A DNA stretch of 64,000 nt. Origin: Dysgonomonas mossii. GTDB taxonomy: Bacteria; Bacteroidota; Bacteroidia; Bacteroidales; Dysgonomonadaceae. This document shows positions 1 through 8,908 of this stretch, piece by piece. The notes beneath the pieces are model-generated. The model was not told the origin of the DNA. It was given only the letters and a program-made list of their open reading frames with translations, and did no database searches. The stretch's first letter is position 1. Each line of letters opens with the position of its first letter. Location of the stretch: contig NZ_SPPK01000001.1 of the NCBI RefSeq assembly GCF_004569505.1, forward strand, positions 1,227,696 through 1,291,695, given 5' to 3'. Both the position numbers and the translations under genes were made by a program.

Positions 1-1412
1 AGGACAGCTCCGGCAATAACAATACTAAATTCACGGAACAAACGTCCTGTCATCCCTTCAAGAAAGACAATAGGGAAAAATACCGCAACTACAGACACTG
101 TTGTTGAGATAACGGCGAAGAATATTTCTTTAGAACCCTCTATCCCTGCTTGCTTGGGAGTCATACCTCCCTCAATTTTCAGATAGATGTTCTCTGTGAC
201 CACAATAGCATCATCAACTACCAATCCCACAGCCAGAACTACGGCCAACATGGATAAGACGTTGATCGAGAATCCTGCAACATACATCACAAAGAAAGCT
301 CCTACGAGTGATACGGGAATAACAACGCAAGGAACCAATGTCACACGCCAGTCGCGAAGGAAAAGGAATATTATGATAACGACCAACGCAAATGCTATGT
401 ATACCGTTTCTTCCACTTCTGCTATCGAAGCCCTTATAAATTTAGTATTGTCGAAGGCAACATCAATTTTGACATCCTCCGGTAAGTCTTTCTTTAGTTG
501 TTCGAGACGGACCATCGCTTCATCAGAAATTTCAATCTGATTGGCTCCCGGTTGTGGAATAATAACAGTACTTACAGCAGGAACACCATTGCGACGCATA
601 ATACTCTTATAGTTTTCTGTACCCAGCTCCGCTGTACCTACGTCTCTAAACCTTACAACATTATAATTGTCTTCTTTGATAATCATATTGTTGAATTCCT
701 CCGGGGTTTGCATCAGTCCCAATGTTCGTATAGAAAGCTCAAGGTTATCGCCTTCTATGCTGCCGGAAGGCAATTCCACATTTTCTTTATCTACGGCACT
801 TTTTACATCCATAGGGGTAATGCCATACGATGCCATTTTTACAGGATCGAGCCATAGTCGCATCGAATAGCGGTTTTGTCCCCAGATTTCTACAGCACTT
901 ACATTGGGTATGGTTTGTAAACGCTCTTTTACTGTCAACTCAGCTATTTCACTTAGTTCGAGCAAAGAACGCTTTTCGCTTTGTATACTTATTTGTATAA
1001 TCGGGTTGGCATCGGCATCAGCCTTCGATACAGTAGGAGGGTCGCAGTCGCGAGGCAGATAACGTTGTGCCCGCGAGACTTTATCCCGCACATCATTTGC
1101 TGCTGTTTCGAGGTCTACAGATAATTCAAATTCCACTGTTATACGGCATGAACCCTGACTACTACTACTTGTCAAAGACCTGATGCCCGGTATTCCATTT
1201 ATATTTTGTTCTAGTGGTTCTGTGATCTGATTCTCTATAATTTCGGCATTAGCCCCGGGATAACTCACGTCTACCGAAATAATGGGGTTATCTATGTTGG
1301 GATATTCGCGCACCCCTAAATATGTATATCCGATCAATCCTAAAAGGAATATAATCAATACAAATACAGTGGCTAATACCGGGCGCTTTATACTTAATTC
1401 AGATATAGTCAT
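1..1412 (-). CDS. RND efflux pump inner-membrane permease, AcrB/MexB-type (3' end outside window)
   Basis: The reading frame is open from an ATG at 1412 down to base 1, so only about the first 470 of roughly 1,000 residues are present. It starts with one transmembrane helix followed by the conserved VREYPNID stretch and a large periplasmic porter region. Near residues 400-401 is the paired aspartate motif GLVVDDAIVVTEN of transmembrane helix 4, which carries protons in RND pumps. The family exports drugs, detergents or lipids using the proton gradient, with a membrane fusion protein and an outer membrane channel. It lies 67 bp downstream of the fusion protein gene on the same strand, so the two are probably co-transcribed. 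No channel gene is visible in this direction; it may lie beyond the edge. The substrate cannot be read from the sequence. Confidence 0.93.
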   Translation of the reverse strand, partial: MTISELSIKRPVLATVFVLIIFLLGLIGYTYLGVREYPNIDNPIISVDVSYPGANAEIIENQITEPLEQNINGIPGIRSLTSSSSQGSCRITVEFELSVDLETAANDVRDKVSRAQRYLPRDCDPPTVSKADADANPIIQISIQSEKRSLLELSEIAELTVKERLQTIPNVSAVEIWGQNRYSMRLWLDPVKMASYGITPMDVKSAVDKENVELPSGSIEGDNLELSIRTLGLMQTPEEFNNMIIKEDNYNVVRFRDVGTAELGTENYKSIMRRNGVPAVSTVIIPQPGANQIEISDEAMVRLEQLKKDLPEDVKIDVAFDNTKFIRASIAEVEETVYIAFALVVIIIFLFLRDWRVTLVPCVVIPVSLVGAFFVMYVAGFSINVLSMLAVVLAVGLVVDDAIVVTENIYLKIEGGMTPKQAGIEGSKEIFFAVISTTVSVVAVFFPIVFLEGMTGRLFREFSIVIAGAV

Positions 1413-1479
1413 CTTTTAGAGGTTTTGGATGTTTAGAAATCTACGATCTTAAATATCCGAAGCTATTATATAAATTGTT

Positions 1480-2580
1480 TTACTGATTGTTTTCTATAAA
1501 ATTATCGATAATAACAGGCAACCCGTCACGCAATTGCATGACACCCGTTACTAAAAGAGTATCGCCAACATTTAATCCGTTTAATACCTGAACGGATGAA
1601 GCTGTACGCATACCCTTCTTTAGTACTATCTGGTGGGCTACGCCGTTCTTATATACGTATGCAATATCACGTCCCATTTCTGCTATCGTAGATAAACTAG
1701 GGATGACTAAAGTATTCTTTATCTCCTGCAATTTTATCTCAACATTAGTAGAGAGACCCGGTTTTAATCTTCCTCCGGGATTAGCATACAAAGCTCTGGC
1801 TTTTAGAGTGAGTGTTTGTCTATCGAGGTTAGACTCTAGGGCATAAACTGTAGCTTGGTATTTGTTTAAATCATTATCGAATGTAAAGGTGAGAGGTGTT
1901 CCGGGCTTTACATTATTTACTTCTGACTCATTTACCGAAAACTCTATTTTTAATGGAGTTATTTTGGTTAGCCGAGATATTATTATAGAAGGTGAAGCAT
2001 ATGTTCCTTCACTCACTTGTCTCAAACCTATGATACCATCAAATGGAGCACGTAGTTCCGTCTGGGTTATTCTTGTTTTTACCAGTTCAATATCAGCCTT
2101 CAATTTTTCCAACTCTGTATTGACAGACTCGTAAGCTTCCTGACTTACAGCGTCTTTTGCCAACAATGCCTTTTGACGGTAAACTCTGTCTTCGGCAAGA
2201 GGTATTTGTGTTTGTAATTTCTTCAACTCAGCTTGTAGCGGTTTATCATTCACTTTGGCTAAAAGCTGTCCTTTTTTTACATTCGAACCCTCTTTGAAGT
2301 GTATTTCTGTTATCATACCTGATGTTTCGAATGATAGATCAACTTCCTCATCAGGGATCAATACACCTTTCACCCTGATGGTATTATCCAGATTACCGTA
2401 TTTTAAGATCTGGGCATTAACATTCAGTATCGTACGATTGCTTGTCCCTTTATTTCCTGGTGGAGTTGGTGACGGATCGGCATTCGTTGTTAAAAGACCT
2501 TTGATCTTTGGGTAAAAAGCCATTCCGGCAATAAATAAAAGAATAATAATCAGAAGTCCTATTTTTGTTTTTTTGTTCAT
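1480..2580 (-). CDS. RND efflux membrane fusion protein (HlyD/AcrA family)
   Basis: 366 residues. An N-terminal hydrophobic helix at about residues 6-25 is followed by a proline-rich linker, a lipoyl/barrel-sandwich half (VDLSFETSGMITEIHFKEGSNVKKGQLLAKV), a coiled-coil hairpin at about 110-170, the second lipoyl half (TELRAPFDGIIGLRQVSEG) and a beta-barrel domain. This is the normal architecture and length for a periplasmic adaptor that joins an inner-membrane pump to a TolC channel. It has no lipobox cysteine, so it is probably held by the N-terminal helix. It is the first gene of the pair with the RND pump downstream. A candidate promoter sits about 200 bp upstream, giving a long leader. 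Confidence 0.93.
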   Translation of the reverse strand: MNKKTKIGLLIIILLFIAGMAFYPKIKGLLTTNADPSPTPPGNKGTSNRTILNVNAQILKYGNLDNTIRVKGVLIPDEEVDLSFETSGMITEIHFKEGSNVKKGQLLAKVNDKPLQAELKKLQTQIPLAEDRVYRQKALLAKDAVSQEAYESVNTELEKLKADIELVKTRITQTELRAPFDGIIGLRQVSEGTYASPSIIISRLTKITPLKIEFSVNESEVNNVKPGTPLTFTFDNDLNKYQATVYALESNLDRQTLTLKARALYANPGGRLKPGLSTNVEIKLQEIKNTLVIPSLSTIAEMGRDIAYVYKNGVAHQIVLKKGMRTASSVQVLNGLNVGDTLLVTGVMQLRDGLPVIIDNFIENNQ

Positions 2581-2782
2581 AGTAAATATTCTATTTTGGG
2601 CTTATAATACAGGTTTCCAAGAATACGATTTAAAATAGATGGAAAGGTTTAATTTATTGGATGTATTTTAATTTTTGTTTGCATTACTAAACAAAAATTA
2701 AACAAGACTTATTCTCTCTCCATTTTCTTTTGGCTCATCATTTATTGGGAATGTTTTTTAAGTTTTGCGTCGATCTATTTTA

Positions 2783-2790
2783 CAAATATA
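2783..2790 (-). promoter_or_regulatory. Candidate -7 element for the RND efflux genes
   Basis: On the minus strand this reads TATATTTG, a full match to the Bacteroidota -7 consensus TAnnTTTG. It lies about 200 bp upstream of the membrane fusion protein start. No clear -33 TTTG was found at the expected 19-21 bp spacing. Confidence 0.4.
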
Positions 2791-2814
2791 ATATTTAAAA
2801 TAGAAGTGTTACAG

Positions 2815-2861
2815 CATTCTAAAATGTCCTTAAAAAGCGATGTCTTAGAATGTCCTAAAAA
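2815..2861. repeat. Paired repeat in the divergent efflux/hexokinase promoter region
   Basis: Two 14-bp copies, 2817-2830 and 2843-2856, match at 11 of 14 bases and are 26 bp apart; both end in AATGTCCT. The same stretch also holds an inverted pair, CATTCTAA (2815-2822) and TTAGAATG (2845-2852). It lies about 25 bp upstream of the candidate efflux -7 element, where a regulator could bind. The 383-bp gap 2581-2963 holds this repeat, two candidate -7 elements and nothing else recognisable. Confidence 0.4.
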
Positions 2862-2918
2862 TAGTTATTTATTCAGATTCATTGCCTCTGTAATGGCTCA
2901 ATATTCAAATGAGATAGT

Positions 2919-2926
2919 TATATTTG
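2919..2926 (+). promoter_or_regulatory. Candidate -7 element for hexokinase
   Basis: TATATTTG, a full match to the Bacteroidota -7 consensus, lies 37 bp before the hexokinase ATG. No convincing -33 element was seen. Confidence 0.45.
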
Positions 2927-2963
2927 TAGAGTTTAAAAAATAACCTAAACATAAAGATACCTT

Positions 2964-4172
2964 ATGAAGAAAGATATTTTTCATCTTAAGTCGAAACAAC
3001 TAAAAGAAATAGCCCAGTCGCTCCAACACAAGGTAGAGGTTGGTCTGAGTAAAGAGAATGCCGAAATACAGTGTATTCCTACTTATATTATACCTAAAAC
3101 AACCAGTGTGAACGGTAAGGCTACTGTTTTAGATTTAGGAGGAACTAACTATCGGGTTGCTGTAGTTGACTTTGTTGATGGTAAACCAACAATTCATCCT
3201 GAAAATGGATGGAAGAAGGATTTGTCTGTTATGAAAACTCCGGGTTTTACAGAAGAAGATTTGTTTAAAGAACAAGCCGATCCGATAGGAGAAATCAAAC
3301 GTGATCAAGAAACTCCTATAGGATATTGTTTTTCTTATCCGGCTGAATCTCTTCAAAACGGAGATGCGAAGCTTCTTAGATGGACAAAAGGTGTTGACAT
3401 CAAAGAAATGGTAGGAAAACCCGTAGGACAACCATTGGTAGATTATCTGAACCAACGTAATGATATTAAATTCAATGGTGTAAAAGTAATCAACGATACA
3501 GTCGCAAGCTTATTTGCCGGACTTACTGATTCTAGTTATGACGCTTATATCGGGCTGATTGTTGGAACAGGTACAAATATGGCTACTTTTATCAACGCTG
3601 ATAAAATAAAGAAACTAAATCCTGATTACAAACTGAGTGGGGTGATTCCTGTAAACTTAGAGTCTGGTAACTTTAACCCTCCTCATCTGACAGCTATCGA
3701 TGATAAGGTAGATGCTTGCTCTGATGCAAAGGGTGCTCAACGTTTCGAAAAAGCTGTATCGGGTATGTATTTGGGAGAAATCCTAAAATCGGTTTTCCCG
3801 TGCGATGAATTCGAACAAAGATTTGATGCTCAGAAGCTGACTAATATTATGAATTATCCTGATATTCATAAGAAAAGATATGTAGAGATTGCTCGTTCAA
3901 TATACGAAAGATCAGCGAAGCTAGTTGCTGCATCTATCGCCGGATTGGTTTTGGTTCTTGTATCACATGATCCATCTATCAAGAAAATAAGATTGGTAGC
4001 CGAAGGTAGCTTATTCTGGAGTGAATACAGAAAAGGCAAAAATTATAAAGATATGGTAATGTCTGAGTTACAAAAACTTCTTACAGAGTTTAATCATGGA
4101 GATGTTCATGTACATGTGGCTCAAATGGACAATGCAAATCTTATAGGTTCTGCTATAGCTGCTTTGTCGTAA
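2964..4172 (+). CDS. Hexokinase, eukaryotic-type family
   Basis: 402 residues. It phosphorylates glucose and related hexoses with ATP in the cytoplasm. Visible family motifs, in order, are the phosphate-binding loop VLDLGGTNYRVAVVDF (about residues 55-70), the sugar-binding FSYPAES and TKGVD, the catalytic-aspartate motif VINDTVASL, a second phosphate loop LIVGTGTNMATF, and the adenosine motif near the C-terminus (AEGSLFW). These match the eukaryote-like hexokinase family and not the bacterial ROK or glk families. This type is known from Bacteroides. The gene stands alone between divergent efflux genes and the nad operon and has its own terminator. Substrate range cannot be judged. Confidence 0.9.
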   Translation: MKKDIFHLKSKQLKEIAQSLQHKVEVGLSKENAEIQCIPTYIIPKTTSVNGKATVLDLGGTNYRVAVVDFVDGKPTIHPENGWKKDLSVMKTPGFTEEDLFKEQADPIGEIKRDQETPIGYCFSYPAESLQNGDAKLLRWTKGVDIKEMVGKPVGQPLVDYLNQRNDIKFNGVKVINDTVASLFAGLTDSSYDAYIGLIVGTGTNMATFINADKIKKLNPDYKLSGVIPVNLESGNFNPPHLTAIDDKVDACSDAKGAQRFEKAVSGMYLGEILKSVFPCDEFEQRFDAQKLTNIMNYPDIHKKRYVEIARSIYERSAKLVAASIAGLVLVLVSHDPSIKKIRLVAEGSLFWSEYRKGKNYKDMVMSELQKLLTEFNHGDVHVHVAQMDNANLIGSAIAALS

Positions 4173-4194
4173 ACTAAAGATATAATAGCAAGTA

Positions 4195-4224
4195 GGGGTT
4201 TGGATGTTTCCAAATCCCTTTTTT
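4195..4224 (+). terminator. Rho-independent terminator of hexokinase
   Basis: A 10-bp stem (4195-4204 with 4209-4218, one G-U pair) with a 4-base loop is followed by six Ts at 4219-4224. It begins 22 bp after the hexokinase stop codon. Confidence 0.8.
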
Positions 4225-4260
4225 CTTATAATCAATATCGGTTAAGTCACTTTTTATAAG

Positions 4261-4268
4261 TATTTTTG
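4261..4268 (+). promoter_or_regulatory. Candidate -7 element for the nad operon
   Basis: TATTTTTG matches the TAnnTTTG consensus 46 bp before the nadA ATG and after the hexokinase terminator. No clear -33 element. Confidence 0.4.
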
Positions 4269-4313
4269 CCCTGCAAATAACTATTTGTCGTTTTATTTTA
4301 TCTGGACTATTAT

Positions 4314-5318
4314 ATGACTATGTTAGAAAAAGCAGTTGACGCACTCCCTATAAAAGGATATCTGAATATGGAAATACCGAAAGGTATAAATCTGGTAGAA
4401 GAGATTAATAAAATGCGAAAAGAAAAGAATGCTATTATTCTTGCGCATTATTATCAGACAGGCGATATTCAGGATATAGCCGATTTTTTGGGAGACAGTT
4501 TACAACTGGCACGTGCCGCCGAAAAAACAAATGCAGATCTGATTGTATTCTGCGGAGTGCATTTTATGGCCGAAACCGCTAAAATTTTGAATCCGACCAA
4601 AAAGGTAGTTCTTCCTGATTTATTAGCCGGTTGTTCTTTGGCGGATTCTGCGTCAGGGGAGGGGATTCGTGAAATGAAGAAGAAATATCCGAATGCCATT
4701 GTTGTGAGTTATATCAATTGTGACTCTACCGTTAAGGCTGAGAGTGATATAATTGTTACGTCATCCAATGCCGAGCACATCATAAACTCTTTGCCGGAAG
4801 ATCAAGAAATTATATTTGCTCCTGATAAAAATCTGGGTAGATATATCAATCAAGTGACTGGACGAAATATGATACTTTGGGACGGTGCTTGTATTGTACA
4901 TGAAGCATTTTCTCTGGAACGGATTGCGCAGCAGATGTTAGAACATCCGAAGGCTAAACTTATAGCTCACCCCGAAGCTCAAAAACCGGTTTTACAGGTA
5001 GCTCACTATATTGGCTCTACAGCCAACTTGCTCAACTATGTGGTGAATGATAGCAGTCAAGAATTTATTGTGGCTACAGAAGAAGGTATCTTGCACGAGA
5101 TGAGAAAGCGTGCACCGCACAAAACTCTAATTCCTGCACTGACGATTGATGATAAATGCAATTGTAGCGAATGTCATTTTATGAAATTAAATACAATGGA
5201 GAAATTGTATTTGTGTATGAAGTATGAGCAGCCTGAGATATTGATGGATGAAGAAATCCGACTAAAAGCTTTGAAACCTATAAATAGAATGTTGGAATTG
5301 TCTAAGACTATTAAATAA
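4314..5318 (+). CDS. nadA: Quinolinate synthase NadA
   Basis: 334 residues, normal length. It condenses iminoaspartate with dihydroxyacetone phosphate to quinolinate, the second step of de novo NAD synthesis, using an oxygen-sensitive [4Fe-4S] cluster. The three cluster cysteines are apparent: C107 in PDLLAGCSLAD, C193 in WDGACIVHE and C287 in CNCSECHFMK. The AHYYQTGDIQDIADFLGDSLQLA motif near residue 44 is typical. A second ATG two codons in (4320) is an equally possible start. It is the first gene of nadA-nadB-nadC, so aspartate to nicotinate mononucleotide is encoded in one run. Confidence 0.97.
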   Translation: MTMLEKAVDALPIKGYLNMEIPKGINLVEEINKMRKEKNAIILAHYYQTGDIQDIADFLGDSLQLARAAEKTNADLIVFCGVHFMAETAKILNPTKKVVLPDLLAGCSLADSASGEGIREMKKKYPNAIVVSYINCDSTVKAESDIIVTSSNAEHIINSLPEDQEIIFAPDKNLGRYINQVTGRNMILWDGACIVHEAFSLERIAQQMLEHPKAKLIAHPEAQKPVLQVAHYIGSTANLLNYVVNDSSQEFIVATEEGILHEMRKRAPHKTLIPALTIDDKCNCSECHFMKLNTMEKLYLCMKYEQPEILMDEEIRLKALKPINRMLELSKTIK

Positions 5319-5340
5319 ACAAATAACAAAAAGTGATGAT

Positions 5341-5398
5341 TTATGAATTGTGAGCACATAATGTTGTGTGTTTGTAATCCGTAATTTATAATTCATAA
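5341..5398. repeat. Inverted repeat in the nadA-nadB spacer
   Basis: TTATGAATT (5341-5349) and AATTCATAA (5390-5398) form 9-bp arms around a 40-base centre, filling most of the 86-bp spacer. It resembles the AT-rich 'aattatgaatt' elements scattered between genes in Bacteroidota genomes. Function unknown. Confidence 0.4.
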
Positions 5399-5404
5399 CA
5401 AAGA

Positions 5405-6988
5405 ATGATATATACTGATGTTTTGGTGATAGGTTCAGGAATATCCGGCCTGTCGTATGCTTTAAAAATAGCGCAACAGAGACCCGATACTAGGATAACA
5501 ATTATCACAAAATCAGACGATGAAGAGTCGAGTACCAAGTATGCACAAGGAGGGGTTGCTGTTGTAACCAATTTTGAAAAAGACAGCTTTGATAAGCATA
5601 TTGAGGATACATTACGAGCGGGAGACGGCTTGTGTAAACGTGAAGTTGTAGAGATCGTAGTGAAAGAAGGCCCTGAGCGTATCCGCGAAATGGTGGAGTG
5701 GGGTGCTAATTTCGATAAAGACGAGTTTCAAAGTTATGATCTGGGACGTGAAGGCGGACATACCGAAAACAGGGTAGTGCACCATAAGGATATAACCGGA
5801 GCAGAAATAGAAAGAGCATTGTTGCAAGCTGTAGAGCGACTCGAGAATGTTACTTTGCTCAACCATCATTATGTTATCGATTTGCTTACCGAGCATCAAG
5901 TACCTCAATCCGAATTTGATAAATATAACCTCCACTGCTATGGAGCATACGTGTTGGATATGAAAGCCAGCCGGATCATTAAAATGACAGCAAAAATTAC
6001 ACTAATGGCTACCGGAGGATGTGGGCATGTATACAAAAACACGACAAACCCGACTATCGCTACAGGTGACGGTATTGGCTTGGCTCATCGTGCAAAAGCC
6101 AGAATCAGCAATATGCAATTTATACAGTTTCACCCGACTGCATTCTATAGCAATACGACCGGTCAACTACCTTTAATATCGGAGGCTGTAAGAGGCTTTG
6201 GAGCTAAATTGCGTACTGCTTCAGGAGAGCCATTTATGCATAAATACGATGATAGGGAAGAGCTGGCATCACGAGATATTGTAGCACGAGCCATTGATAA
6301 TGAAATGAAGCTGCGTGGAGACGATTATGTTTGTCTGGATTGCCGACACTTAGATCAACGAAAGTTTCTCGAACATTTTCCAAATATCTATAAGCAATCT
6401 AAAGATGAAGGGCTGGACATGTTCATGGATTTGATTCCTGTAGTACCGGCGAGCCATTATCTATGTGGAGGAATCGATGTAGATTCATTTGGACAAAGTA
6501 CAATAAAGAATATGTTTGCTGTCGGTGAATGTTCGAATACCGGACTTCACGGTGCAAATCGTTTAGCTTCCAATTCTTTGCTTGAAGCTCTCGTTTTTGC
6601 ACATCGTGCAGCAATGAAAACGATAGAACGCTTGCATGAAGATAATTTTAATTATGATCATCTTCTAAAAATTCCGGAATGGAATCAGGAGGGGATGCGA
6701 GTGAACGAAGAAATGGTTTTGCTAAATTATCTTCGAAAAGAATTACAGACATTGATGAGTGATCTTGTTGGCATTGTGCGCAGCAATGCCCGTCTCAAAA
6801 TGGCAAAGCAGAAAGAAGAAGAAATATACAAGTCTGTAAAAGAAATATATAAATTTTCGATATTATCGCCGCAACTTTCAGAATTAAGAAATCTGGCTAG
6901 TGTGGCTTATCTGATTATAACCCAAAGTATAGAACAAACCGAGAATAGAGGTACATTTTATAATAAAGATTTAGATATTCATGAATAG
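5405..6988 (+). CDS. nadB: L-aspartate oxidase NadB
   Basis: 527 residues, normal length. This FAD enzyme oxidises L-aspartate to iminoaspartate, the substrate of NadA. It shows the FAD-binding GSGISGLSYAL motif at the N-terminus, STKYAQGGVAVV (about residues 43-54), the active-site region with QFHPTAF and EAVRGFGAKL, the arginine-bearing HYLCGGIDVD, and HGANRLASNSLLEALVFAHRAA. The C-terminal helical domain is present. It overlaps nadC by 8 bp, which supports translational coupling. The 86-bp spacer to nadA holds an inverted repeat but no obvious promoter. Confidence 0.97.
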   Translation: MIYTDVLVIGSGISGLSYALKIAQQRPDTRITIITKSDDEESSTKYAQGGVAVVTNFEKDSFDKHIEDTLRAGDGLCKREVVEIVVKEGPERIREMVEWGANFDKDEFQSYDLGREGGHTENRVVHHKDITGAEIERALLQAVERLENVTLLNHHYVIDLLTEHQVPQSEFDKYNLHCYGAYVLDMKASRIIKMTAKITLMATGGCGHVYKNTTNPTIATGDGIGLAHRAKARISNMQFIQFHPTAFYSNTTGQLPLISEAVRGFGAKLRTASGEPFMHKYDDREELASRDIVARAIDNEMKLRGDDYVCLDCRHLDQRKFLEHFPNIYKQSKDEGLDMFMDLIPVVPASHYLCGGIDVDSFGQSTIKNMFAVGECSNTGLHGANRLASNSLLEALVFAHRAAMKTIERLHEDNFNYDHLLKIPEWNQEGMRVNEEMVLLNYLRKELQTLMSDLVGIVRSNARLKMAKQKEEEIYKSVKEIYKFSILSPQLSELRNLASVAYLIITQSIEQTENRGTFYNKDLDIHE

Positions 6989-7841
6989 ACCTTCATACGT
7001 AACTGATAGTAGATTATATCATTTTATTGATGAGGCCATCAAAGAAGATATTGGCGACGGAGATCACTCTACATTGGCCAGTGTGCCTGCTGATCTTCAA
7101 CAAAGAGCACATTTGATCATAAAACATGACTGTATCTTAGCCGGAGTTGATCTGGCTCGCGAGATATTTCATTATTATGATAAAAATCTGAAAATAGAAA
7201 TTCTCAAAAATGACGGGGATCAAGTAAAAGAAGGCGAGATCGCATTTATCGTATCAGGTGCGGCTCGGTCGATTCTCACAATGGAACGCTTAGTCCTAAA
7301 TTGTATGCAGCGTATGAGCGGAATAGCTACATATACGCATCGGATGGTAGAGTTGCTGGCAGATACAAATACACGTATTCTGGATACCCGAAAAACGGCT
7401 CCAATGTTCCGTATGTGTGAGAAGTGGGCTGTGTATATCGGCGGTGGTCAAAATCATCGTTTCGGCCTTTTTGATATGATTATGCTAAAAGACAATCATA
7501 ACGATTATGCCGGAGGAATAACCAATGCTGTAGAGGCCACACTGAAATACTTGAAAGAGAACAATAAAAATCTCCGAATAGAGGTAGAAACACGCAACCT
7601 GAAAGAAGTAGAAGAAGCTTTGGCTACAGGTGCAGTGGACGTTATTATGCTCGATAATATGTCTTTATATGAAATGAGTGCTGCTGTAAAACTAATAAAC
7701 GGAAGAGTAAAGGTTGAAGCCTCGGGGGGTATTACAGAAGATATGGTGCATGATATAGCTAAGACCGGAGTTGATTATATTTCTTCGGGAGCAATTATAT
7801 ATTCTGCTCCAAATATTGATTTAAGCCTTAAAGCATTTTAA
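6981..7841 (+). CDS. nadC: Nicotinate-nucleotide pyrophosphorylase (quinolinate phosphoribosyltransferase) NadC
   Basis: 286 residues, normal length. It converts quinolinate and PRPP to nicotinate mononucleotide with loss of CO2, ending the de novo branch started by NadB and NadA. Diagnostic stretches are EDIGDGDHST near the N-terminus, ERLVLNCMQRMSGIAT, the DTRKTAPMFRMCEKWAVYIGGGQNHRFGLFDMIMLKDNH block (about residues 135-173), and VEASGGITEDMV near the C-terminus. The start overlaps the end of nadB by 8 bp. Confidence 0.97.
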   Translation: MNRPSYVTDSRLYHFIDEAIKEDIGDGDHSTLASVPADLQQRAHLIIKHDCILAGVDLAREIFHYYDKNLKIEILKNDGDQVKEGEIAFIVSGAARSILTMERLVLNCMQRMSGIATYTHRMVELLADTNTRILDTRKTAPMFRMCEKWAVYIGGGQNHRFGLFDMIMLKDNHNDYAGGITNAVEATLKYLKENNKNLRIEVETRNLKEVEEALATGAVDVIMLDNMSLYEMSAAVKLINGRVKVEASGGITEDMVHDIAKTGVDYISSGAIIYSAPNIDLSLKAF

Positions 7842-7858
7842 TTTTTATCTGAATTGCC

Positions 7859-8908
7859 ATGAAAGCAGAAGAGATTCTATCCTTACGTCTATCAAACCAT
7901 CAACTTGATGGTTCATTCGTGGGCGAGGCATACGAGTTGGTTTCGTGGATGGGAGCAATTCAGGCACAAGATTACAATATGGCGAAATGGGGCATCGGTA
8001 TACGTATACCCGAGATTACCGATCAGAAGATTGAGGGGGCTTTGAATAGGGGCGATATTTTACGTCTTCATATCTTACGTCCTACATGGCATTTCGTATC
8101 GAAGGACGATATATACTGGATGCTATATTTGAGTGTTCCGAGAGTGAAAACTGCAATGCGATCTTATGATAAAGATCTGGGACTTACCGAAGCATTTATA
8201 GCCCGTACAAATTCAATTATAGAAAAGGCACTTCAGGGAAATTCATTAACACGTCAAGAATTGAAAGATGTAATAAATAGAGCAGGTATAGCTGCTGATA
8301 ATAGAACCGTTAATCATATAATGATGCATGCCGAATTGGATGGCTTTGTATGCAATGGAGAGATGAAAGGCAAAAAACAGACGTATGCTTTGTTGCAAGA
8401 AAAAGTTCCCAAAATGACCAATCAGTTCGATAAAGATGAATGCCTGTATAAATTAGCATTCAAATATTTCAGGAGCCATGGCCCTGCTACTTTACAAGAT
8501 TTTATTTGGTGGTCGGGATTGACTACAGCAGAAGCCAGACAAGGGATAGCTCTGATAGGGAGCGATTTTATTCATGAAACAATAAATGATCAAACATATA
8601 TTTTTCACAGAGACTCTAAACTAGTCAGCAGTGATAATTTGATAAATCTTTTGCCTGCTTTTGATGAATTTACAGTTAGCTATAAGGATAGAAAAGAAAG
8701 TCTGCATATAGACCATCACCATAAAATAATAACAAGTCCGGGAATATTCAGACCAGCTATCAGCCTTGACGGCAAAGTTATCGGTACTTGGAAAAAGTCA
8801 TCAAAAAAGAATGAAACTCTTGATACCGAATTCTTTTACGCATCAAGTAAGAAAACGCAGAATTTGGTTACTAAAGCTATCGAAGGATATAAAAAACACC
8901 TACTTTAA
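7859..8908 (+). CDS. Winged-helix protein of the HTH_42 / AlkZ-YcaQ DNA glycosylase family
   Basis: 349 residues. The N-terminal WMGAIQAQDYNMAKWG and RLHILRPTWHFV stretches place it in the HTH_42 (DUF1006) family of tandem winged-helix proteins. Some members, AlkZ and YcaQ/AlkX, are DNA glycosylases that open interstrand crosslinks or remove alkylated bases. In that family the catalytic motif is Gln-hydrophobic-Gln (AlkZ) or Gln-hydrophobic-Asp (YcaQ); here Q35-A36-Q37 fits the AlkZ pattern. Later features are a central helical region (about 190-240) and NLLPAFDEFTVSYKDR. It starts 17 bp after nadC, so it may ride on the nad transcript, although no functional link is evident. Its 3' end overlaps the convergent DUF3667 gene by 4 bp. 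Glycosylase activity is inferred. Confidence 0.82.
   Translation: MKAEEILSLRLSNHQLDGSFVGEAYELVSWMGAIQAQDYNMAKWGIGIRIPEITDQKIEGALNRGDILRLHILRPTWHFVSKDDIYWMLYLSVPRVKTAMRSYDKDLGLTEAFIARTNSIIEKALQGNSLTRQELKDVINRAGIAADNRTVNHIMMHAELDGFVCNGEMKGKKQTYALLQEKVPKMTNQFDKDECLYKLAFKYFRSHGPATLQDFIWWSGLTTAEARQGIALIGSDFIHETINDQTYIFHRDSKLVSSDNLINLLPAFDEFTVSYKDRKESLHIDHHHKIITSPGIFRPAISLDGKVIGTWKKSSKKNETLDTEFFYASSKKTQNLVTKAIEGYKKHLL

Noticed and set aside
187..870. Three plus-strand frames at the start of the window
   Set aside because: They lie antisense to the RND pump, whose minus-strand translation is continuous and matches the family.
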